DNA from: JAHJSY01 sp964557155
GTDB taxonomy: Bacteria; Patescibacteriota; Minisyncoccia; Minisyncoccales; GWA2-38-27
Length of the DNA: 9,284 nt
Assembly: GCA_964557155.1 (NCBI GenBank)
Contig: CAZKZC010000018.1
Span: 1-9,284 of the forward strand
Reading direction: 5' to 3'
A program made the translations under genes and the position numbers. The notes under the pieces were generated by a model. It was not told where the DNA came from and ran no database searches. It saw only the letters and a list, made by a program, of their open reading frames with translations. Positions 6,054 to 9,284 of the stretch are shown here, one piece after another. Each line of letters opens with the position of its first letter. Positions within the stretch are counted from its first letter, which is position 1.

Positions 6054-6136
6054 TTTCAATGTTAGTATTTTAGATATTCACATATCAAGATTGTTGAAGT
6101 TTATCACGCATACTTTGATCATTAGGGAAAAATAGG

Positions 6137-6159
6137 AAAATGGGGCCTGACCCCATTTT
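6137..6159. terminator. Hairpin that may terminate relBE transcription
   Basis: AAAATGGGG (6137-6145) and CCCCATTTT (6151-6159) form a perfect 9-bp stem with loop CCTGA. Read on the minus strand it is followed by CCTATTTTTCCC, so it could stop transcripts leaving the RelE-type toxin gene. 'GGGGTCAGGCCCC'-type hairpins are also found as REP-like repeats next to 'GGGGACGGTTCT' elements in many genomes, so it may belong to the adjacent repeat. Confidence 0.45.
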
Positions 6160-6164
6160 ATCTT

Positions 6165-6310
6165 GTGGAAAAGTGGAAAAGGGGACGGTTCTCTTTTAGT
6201 TGGGGTTTTAGTGGAAAAGGGGACGGTTCTCTTTTGGTCGGGGTTTTAGTGGAAAAGGGGACGGTTCTCTTTGGAAAAGGGGACGGTTCTCTTTTGGTCG
6301 GGGTTTTAGT
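6165..6310. repeat. 38-bp tandem repeat array, about 3.6 copies
   Basis: The unit starts GTGGAAAAGGGGACGGTTCT and continues CTTTTRGTYGGGGTTTTA. Copies lie at 6173-6210, 6211-6248, 6249-6272 (cut short after CTCTTT) and 6273-6308, with an extra GTGGAAAA at 6165-6172. There are no unique spacers, so it is not a CRISPR array. The core GGGGACGGTTCTCTTT is a familiar REP-like sequence in several phyla, in some cases linked to REP-associated tyrosine transposases (general knowledge). No transposase is in this window. A degenerate fifth copy lies at 9229-9266. Confidence 0.85.
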
Positions 6311-6321
6311 CATTTTTAATT

Positions 6322-6582
6322 TTAGGAATATAGATTACTATGAGTGTTTATGGTAACAAAAATACAATCGTATTCATTTATGAATTTGTAGATAGCTCTT
6401 AGATCACCCGTTATATTAATGCTTCTGTATCCATAATATTTTCCTTTTAATGGATGATTTCCTAAAACAGGATTAAATGGATTTTCTAAAAATAAAGCGA
6501 GTCGTTCTTTGACTCTCTTTTTTTGTTCTTCTTTCAGTTTCTTATATTGTTTATCAAAATTCTTATGAAAACTAATTTTCAT
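6322..6582 (-). CDS. RelE/YafQ-family mRNA interferase toxin
   Basis: The 86-aa protein has the length and layout of YafQ/RelE toxins, ribosome-dependent endoribonucleases that cut mRNA in the A site. The N-terminal helices (FDKQYKKLKEEQKKRVKERL, 9-28) are followed by NPVLGNHPLKGKYYGYRSIN (37-56), ITGDLRAIY (57-65) and the closing THSNLY (80-85). H43, D60 and H81 occupy positions equivalent to the catalytic His/Asp residues of YafQ, so the toxin appears intact. Its ATG overlaps the antitoxin stop as ATGA (6579-6582), indicating translational coupling. No separate Shine-Dalgarno is seen. Confidence 0.92.
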   Translation of the reverse strand: MKISFHKNFDKQYKKLKEEQKKRVKERLALFLENPFNPVLGNHPLKGKYYGYRSINITGDLRAIYKFINEYDCIFVTINTHSNLYS

Positions 6583-6854
6583 AATGAGGATAAATGTTTA
6601 TTGATCTCTTTTGGAGAAGAAAATCTAGGAGATATATTTTTCTTACTATCAATATCTTTTTCTATTTCGCCAAGAAGCTTTTCTAAATTAGAAGACATGC
6701 TAGGAATGACACTAAAATAAACTTCTTTATTTCTAACAAATTGTTTTAGATAGGCATTAATAACAGCACTCAAAGAAAAACCGAGGTCTCCAGCAACCTT
6801 TTTTGCATTCTTTTTTACTTCTTTATCAGTTTTAATATTAATAACAGTTTTCAT
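6579..6854 (-). CDS. RelB/DinJ-family antitoxin
   Basis: The 91-aa protein starts with a ribbon-helix-helix DNA-binding segment: strand TVINIKTD (3-10), then helices KEVKKNAKKVAGDLG (11-25) and SLSAVINAYLKQFVRN (28-42). This is the RelB/DinJ pattern, with the 'lGls.s.ai..fl.q' signature. The charged C-terminal half (55-91) would wrap around and inhibit the RelE/YafQ-type toxin encoded next, whose gene overlaps by 4 bp. The dimer, alone or with toxin, is expected to repress its own promoter, and a matching palindrome overlaps the -10 box. A Shine-Dalgarno is weak or absent, and the predicted leader is only about 14 nt. Confidence 0.9.
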   Translation of the reverse strand: MKTVINIKTDKEVKKNAKKVAGDLGFSLSAVINAYLKQFVRNKEVYFSVIPSMSSNLEKLLGEIEKDIDSKKNISPRFSSPKEINKHLSSL

Positions 6855-6860
6855 ATTTTT

Positions 6861-6878
6861 TACTTTATATCTAAAGTA
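6861..6878. promoter_or_regulatory. Candidate RelB operator
   Basis: TACTTTA (6861-6867) and TAAAGTA (6872-6878) are perfect 7-bp arms separated by TATC. The site overlaps the -10 box and start of the relBE transcript. This is the expected place and form for autorepression by a ribbon-helix-helix antitoxin. Confidence 0.55.
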
Positions 6879-6903
6879 TATACAACAGTTAATCCCCTGT
6901 CAA
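6875..6903 (-). promoter_or_regulatory. relBE promoter
   Basis: On the minus strand, TTGACA (6898-6903) and TATACT (6875-6880) are spaced by exactly 17 nt, a near-consensus sigma-70-type promoter. The predicted start is near 6868. Confidence 0.8.
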
Positions 6904-6929
6904 GTGCAAAAACCCAATGTGGACCTCGT

Positions 6930-7050
6930 AGGATTTTATTGGAACCAAATTATAAGGGAATTACAATCCTGGAACCAGTTGAAGTTTACTACTATCTAAG
7001 ATTCTTAATATACTATACTATAGCAAAAAACTATGACTTTTACGAGAGCT
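6930..7050. other. Gap between relBE promoter and the coaD terminator
   Basis: No coding sequence is visible. Two 8-bp sites TGGAACCA lie 30 bp apart (6940-6947 and 6970-6977), each within a small inverted repeat (TTGGAACCAA and CTGGAACCAG). GGACCTC at 6921-6927 is shared with the GC-rich repeat at the left edge. The stretch may be a decayed intergenic repeat. Confidence 0.3.
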
Positions 7051-7086
7051 AAAATAAAAAAGCATGTAGCCGATTGACTACATGCT
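7051..7086 (-). terminator. Terminator of the DUF3307-coaE-coaD operon
   Basis: AGCATGTAG (7061-7069) and CTACATGCT (7078-7086) form a perfect 9-bp stem with an 8-nt loop. It is followed on the minus strand by TTTTTATTTT. It lies 20 bp after the coaD stop. Confidence 0.9.
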
Positions 7087-7106
7087 CTAGGAAATTTGAT
7101 TCTAAA

Positions 7107-7592
7107 TTATCCTCTTTGAGAAATATGACCAAGAACCGCTGATGAAAGATAATCATCGAGGTCAGTTTTTCCGAAGGACAGCAATTCTCTCACCGCAGAG
7201 GAACTAATGTGGATATGTTCTTGAAGAGGAGCAACGAGAATAGTGTAAACACCTTTATCTAGGATTCGATTGTTGAAACTTATGTTTAATTCTATCTCGT
7301 ACTCAGTTGTTAGTCTCAAGCCTCGAATAATGGCAATTGCCTTCTCTTCCCGAACTAAATCAACTGTTAATCCTTTGAAGGATTTTATCCGAACGTTAGT
7401 GAGTCCGAGCTCTTCTGCTGATTTCTCAATCATCACTAATCTCTCTTCTTCGGAAAACATTGGTTTCTTCTGAGGATTTATCAACAATCCTATGACCACC
7501 TCATCAAAAATTGTGGCACTTGCTTGAATTATATCCAAGTGTCCTAATGTAATAGGGTCAAAAGTGCCTGGGTAAACAGCGATCTTCTTCAT
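7107..7592 (-). CDS. coaD: Phosphopantetheine adenylyltransferase
   Basis: CoaD joins 4'-phosphopantetheine and ATP to give dephospho-CoA and pyrophosphate, the fourth of five steps in coenzyme A synthesis, in the cytoplasm. The 161-aa chain fits the family (about 160 aa). The nucleotidyltransferase signature is complete: YPGTFDPITLGH (7-18) with the TxGH motif ending at H18, the K-x-PMFS segment (about 43-47), the IRGLR motif (89-93), and HISSSAVREL (128-137), equivalent to the ISSTxVRE motif. The start chosen is the ATG at 7592, which has AAAGGAGG 8 nt upstream. A GTG nine bases earlier overlaps that ribosome binding site and cannot be the start. The gene overlaps coaE by 35 bp, and coaE makes the next enzyme in the pathway. 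Confidence 0.97.
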   Translation of the reverse strand: MKKIAVYPGTFDPITLGHLDIIQASATIFDEVVIGLLINPQKKPMFSEEERLVMIEKSAEELGLTNVRIKSFKGLTVDLVREEKAIAIIRGLRLTTEYEIELNISFNNRILDKGVYTILVAPLQEHIHISSSAVRELLSFGKTDLDDYLSSAVLGHISQRG

Positions 7593-8193
7593 TCTTAACA
7601 CCTCCTTTCAGGTGATAATATAAACGACACGCTTTATTTTCCACTTCTTCCAAAGAACAAGTGGTGTCAATGACAAAATCTGCACGTTTCACTTTTTCTT
7701 CATTCGCTAATTGCCTCTTAAGTCGTCTATCTATTTCTCTGTCGCTTAAGCTCCTATAACTGCGAAGTCTGTGATACTGTTGAGCTTTATCGCACGTTAC
7801 AACGATAACGGCTTTAAAAAATCTTTGCCATTCAGTTTCGTAAATAAGTGCTGTTTCGACAAGGAAAAAAGAAATCTTAGCATGTTCTTTCATCCTTTCA
7901 CAAATAGAATTCCATGTTAAGGGATGAATAAAGCTTTCGAGTTTTCGTAACGCTTTATAGTCACTGAAAACCAATTGAGCAACTTTGCCAATATCTATCT
8001 TGCCTTTTGAAAAAACATGTGGACCGAGCAACTGCTGTAATCTTTGCGAGTATTGTTCTTCGCACAACAACTCTTTGGCTATCTGATCAGCGTTGAAAAC
8101 TACAACATCTTTAAATTTGCCAAAGAATTCTGCTACAGTGCTTTTGCCACATCCCATATTTCCAGTTAAACCATAGATTGGTGGATTTGCCAT
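7558..8193 (-). CDS. coaE: Dephospho-CoA kinase
   Basis: CoaE phosphorylates the 3'-hydroxyl of dephospho-CoA with ATP, the final step of coenzyme A synthesis. The 211-aa protein is of normal length. Walker A is GLTGNMGCGKST (8-19). NADQIAKELL (34-43) holds the substrate-site Asp36. FIHPLTW (88-94) matches the conserved 'IHP' motif, VETALIYE (112-119) stands where 'vPLLfE' is usual, RLKRQL (157-162) is the lid 'R..RQ', and ADFVIDTTCSLEEV (171-184) is the typical C-terminal 'aD.vI.n.gs.eel'. AAAGGAG lies 8 nt before the ATG. The last ~12 residues (NEEDRCLPRHF) arise from overlap with the coaD ribosome binding site and start, and are probably a non-conserved tail. It is 15 nt downstream of the DUF3307 gene, in the same operon. 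Confidence 0.95.
   Translation of the reverse strand: MANPPIYGLTGNMGCGKSTVAEFFGKFKDVVVFNADQIAKELLCEEQYSQRLQQLLGPHVFSKGKIDIGKVAQLVFSDYKALRKLESFIHPLTWNSICERMKEHAKISFFLVETALIYETEWQRFFKAVIVVTCDKAQQYHRLRSYRSLSDREIDRRLKRQLANEEKVKRADFVIDTTCSLEEVENKACRLYYHLKGGVKNEEDRCLPRHF
7601..7608 (-). promoter_or_regulatory. Ribosome binding site of coaD
   Basis: CCTCCTTT on the plus strand reads AAAGGAGG on the minus strand. It is 8 nt from the ATG at 7592 and lies inside the coaE coding sequence. It decides between the ATG and the upstream GTG as the coaD start. Confidence 0.9.
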
Positions 8194-8208
8194 CTCATCA
8201 TCTCCTTT

Positions 8209-8598
8209 CTACATTAACCATTTAACGATAAACCAAAGAAGAATAAGATGCATCGTATTGTCCACTACAGCATAAACCAAGCAGGAAAACGCCAAGTCAA
8301 TCTCATGGTATTCTTCTGTTGAACGATAGGCTTTGATAAAATCCCGTCCGTGAATTAAGTTAAGCCACTTAGAAGCTAAAGACCATTTATCGAGTGGCCA
8401 ATGACTCAAGAATATCAAACCAACAATAAGCGGATTGATCGTCCAAAGAAACACACTTACACTAAGTGTATAAACTAAGCAATGAAGCGTGCACCAAAGA
8501 ATACCATTAAATCCCTTTTCTGATTTTCTCAAAGCCATTGTCCTGCTTTGAAACAAATAATCACCTGTTAAATGACCCAACACTATTTCTGCAAACAT
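8209..8598 (-). CDS. DUF3307 family membrane protein
   Basis: This 129-aa integral membrane protein matches the uncharacterised DUF3307 family. The N-terminal GHLTGDYLFQS (8-18) carries the conserved 'aHl.gDflfQ' signature. HWPLDKW (66-72) and VVDNTMHLILLW (111-122) supply the other conserved Asp/His positions. Hydrophobic segments lie at about 33-66 and 103-127, giving three or so membrane passes. The conserved polar residues within membrane segments hint at a catalytic or transport role, but the family has no established function; it also occurs in phages and other mobile elements. AAAGGAG is 10 nt before the ATG. It is the first gene of the operon, 15 nt before coaE. Whether it serves CoA metabolism or is a passenger cannot be told from sequence. 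Confidence 0.8.
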   Translation of the reverse strand: MFAEIVLGHLTGDYLFQSRTMALRKSEKGFNGILWCTLHCLVYTLSVSVFLWTINPLIVGLIFLSHWPLDKWSLASKWLNLIHGRDFIKAYRSTEEYHEIDLAFSCLVYAVVDNTMHLILLWFIVKWLM

Positions 8599-8661
8599 GG
8601 CTGCTTATCTCCTTTCATTCCATATTAACTTTTCAAGTTACTGTTTTTTTAAACTACGATA

Positions 8662-8690
8662 ATATTAGCACAAATAATTATAGATGTCAA
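8662..8690 (-). promoter_or_regulatory. Promoter of the DUF3307-coaE-coaD operon
   Basis: On the minus strand, TTGACA (8685-8690), a 17-nt spacer ending in TGC, and TAATAT (8662-8667) form a strong promoter with an extended -10. The leader to the first ATG would be about 57 nt. Confidence 0.8.
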
Positions 8691-8700
8691 GTTTTTTCGT

Positions 8701-8743
8701 TAATAAAAAAGCTTCTAGTGGTATGTTGTAACCACGAGAAGCT
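8701..8743 (-). terminator. Terminator of the 85-aa gene
   Basis: AGCTTCTAGTGGT (8710-8722) and ACCACGAGAAGCT (8731-8743) form a 13-bp stem with one mismatch and an 8-nt loop. On the minus strand it is followed by TTTTTTATTA. It sits immediately upstream of the next operon's promoter and insulates it. Confidence 0.88.
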
Positions 8744-8800
8744 CTGAGTTGAAGTCAAACGAGTTCAACGGCATTAGGAAACGCTATTCTCTACTTCTTT

Positions 8801-9058
8801 TCACGGACACTCGATGTCTAGAGTTTCGTTGTAGGGATCCTTTCCATCGGGAAGACAGTCGTAGATATCATAGATTCTCTGTGCTTGCTTTTCATCGATG
8901 ATCTCCCCACTAACAACTACTGTGTAAGAATCGCTACCAGTATCAATCAGAATGACGCATGGAGCATTCTTGTCGTTAAACACACTTGCTAGTGACTCAT
9001 TGAACTCCCCTATGTCGGGTTGCTCTTTCCAGTCCCATGTAACAAATCTAATTTTCAT
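8801..9058 (-). CDS. Small acidic protein of unknown function, 85 aa
   Basis: I do not recognise a family with certainty. The protein starts MKIRFVTWDWKEQPDIGEFN and has an alternating strand/helix pattern (APCVILIDTG; SYTVVVSGEIIDEKQAQRIY). It carries a net negative charge and has no signal peptide or membrane segment. The ATG at 9058 was chosen because AAAGGAAG lies 5 nt upstream. An in-frame ATG at 9121 overlaps the -10 box of the predicted promoter and so lies at or before the transcription start. Two cysteines (at about 34 and 68) plus one near the end (IECP) are not arranged as a known metal site. It is a single-gene unit with its own promoter and terminator, next to a core metabolic operon. 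Confidence 0.75.
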   Translation of the reverse strand: MKIRFVTWDWKEQPDIGEFNESLASVFNDKNAPCVILIDTGSDSYTVVVSGEIIDEKQAQRIYDIYDCLPDGKDPYNETLDIECP

Positions 9059-9063
9059 TGTTG

Positions 9064-9071
9064 CTTCCTTT
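9064..9071 (-). promoter_or_regulatory. Ribosome binding site of the 85-aa gene
   Basis: CTTCCTTT on the plus strand reads AAAGGAAG on the minus strand, 5 nt before the ATG at 9058. This favours that start over the longer frame. Confidence 0.7.
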
Positions 9072-9119
9072 CCAAATAAAGAGTTTTGTCTCATATTTTG
9101 CTCACAATGTTCTAACTGC

Positions 9120-9148
9120 ATACTATCATATTATGACATAAATGTCAA
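9120..9148 (-). promoter_or_regulatory. Promoter of the 85-aa gene
   Basis: On the minus strand, TTGACA (9143-9148), a 17-nt spacer ending in TGA, and TAGTAT (9120-9125) form an extended -10 promoter. The start near 9113 gives a leader of about 55 nt. Confidence 0.72.
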
Positions 9149-9195
9149 TAGCTGTCCATTTTTTAGTTTAAATTTGTGGTCTTCGTAAGATTCGG

Positions 9196-9222
9196 TTGCC
9201 TGCCCGCCGTAGCTTTAGCGAG
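9196..9222. repeat. Half of a GC-rich hairpin repeat
   Basis: GTTGCCTGCCCGCCGTAGCT followed by TTAGCGAG resembles the left arm and loop of a hairpin repeat ('GCCTGCCCGCC...GGCGGGC') often seen in Parcubacteria-type genomes. The complementary GGCGGG arm is missing; the sequence switches to AAAGTTGAGGACGG, the start of the other repeat. The family comparison is from memory. Confidence 0.35.
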
Positions 9223-9228
9223 AAAGTT

Positions 9229-9284
9229 GAGGACGGTTCTCTTTTAGTCGAGGTTTTAGTCATTTTATGAAAATCACTCCTCAA
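9229..9284. repeat. Degenerate copy of the 38-bp repeat plus 16-bp repeat
   Basis: GAGGACGGTTCTCTTTTAGT then CGAGGTTTTAGTCATTTT (9229-9266) matches the last array copy at 6279-6316 with a few changes, including the GTCATTTT flank. The final 16 bases repeat 808-823 exactly. The shared flank shows the mobile or duplicated unit is longer than the 38-bp tandem period. Confidence 0.7.

Noticed and set aside
6165..6310. CRISPR array
   Set aside because: Units abut directly with no unique spacers, and no cas genes are present. The Cas4-like nuclease domain at 1955-4915 is fused to a UvrD-type helicase, so it is AddB/RecB-like and not a stand-alone Cas4.
6165..6356. Plus-strand 63-codon frame over the tandem repeat
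   Set aside because: The product is almost entirely translated 38-bp repeat, shifts register between copies and overlaps the end of the RelE-type gene; not a believable protein.
7599..7601. GTG as the coaD start
   Set aside because: It overlaps the AAAGGAGG ribosome binding site; the ATG at 7592 is correctly spaced and begins the conserved sequence.
9119..9121. Upstream ATG as start of the small acidic protein
   Set aside because: It overlaps the -10 box of the predicted promoter, and the ATG at 9058 has a proper ribosome binding site.
1..9284. tRNA, rRNA or recoded UGA codons
   Set aside because: No cloverleaf or rRNA-like stretch was seen, and genes here end in TGA as well as TAA and TAG with no in-frame TGA in the confident genes.

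Overview
The window is AT-rich bacterial DNA using the standard bacterial code: TGA, TAA and TAG all end genes here, so it is not a UGA-recoding lineage. Short genes, GC-rich hairpin repeats in the gaps and the protein families present resemble a Candidate Phyla Radiation (Patescibacteria/Parcubacteria-type) genome. That assignment is inference. Every confident protein-coding gene lies on the minus strand.

Layout, left to right. Positions 1-330 hold GC-rich repeats, a perfect 14-bp inverted repeat, and a plus-strand promoter followed about 60 nt later by a terminator, which is a candidate small RNA. Next is an orphan PemK/MazF-like toxin (333-728). A repeat-filled gap (729-1047) contains a plus-strand remnant that looks like the end of an excalibur calcium-binding domain. 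A 253-aa protein of unknown function (1048-1809) has its own promoter, ribosome binding site and terminator. The largest unit, transcribed leftward from about 6030, encodes an Xre-HTH + Panacea (DUF4065) antitoxin, a RelE-like toxin overlapping it by 11 bp, and, 13 nt further on, a 986-aa UvrD-type helicase with a C-terminal PD-(D/E)XK iron-sulfur nuclease. It ends in a perfect hairpin terminator at 1930-1963. A 38-bp tandem repeat array (6165-6310) separates this from a RelB/RelE(YafQ)-type toxin-antitoxin pair (6322-6854) with a clear promoter and operator.

The right third looks like core genome. A DUF3307 membrane protein, coaE and coaD form an operon (8598 to 7107) with a promoter, good Shine-Dalgarno sites and a terminator. 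coaD and coaE encode the last two steps of coenzyme A synthesis. Upstream, an 85-aa protein of unknown function has its own promoter and terminator. The window ends in another degenerate copy of the repeat seen near 6.2 kb.

Taken together, the left two thirds are a toxin-antitoxin-rich accessory region with repeats between its units, and the right third is a housekeeping metabolic operon. The most interesting arrangement is the Panacea toxin-antitoxin pair apparently co-transcribed with a helicase-nuclease. This could be a TA-guarded DNA-processing or defence operon, or simply a TA pair that landed upstream of a repair gene.
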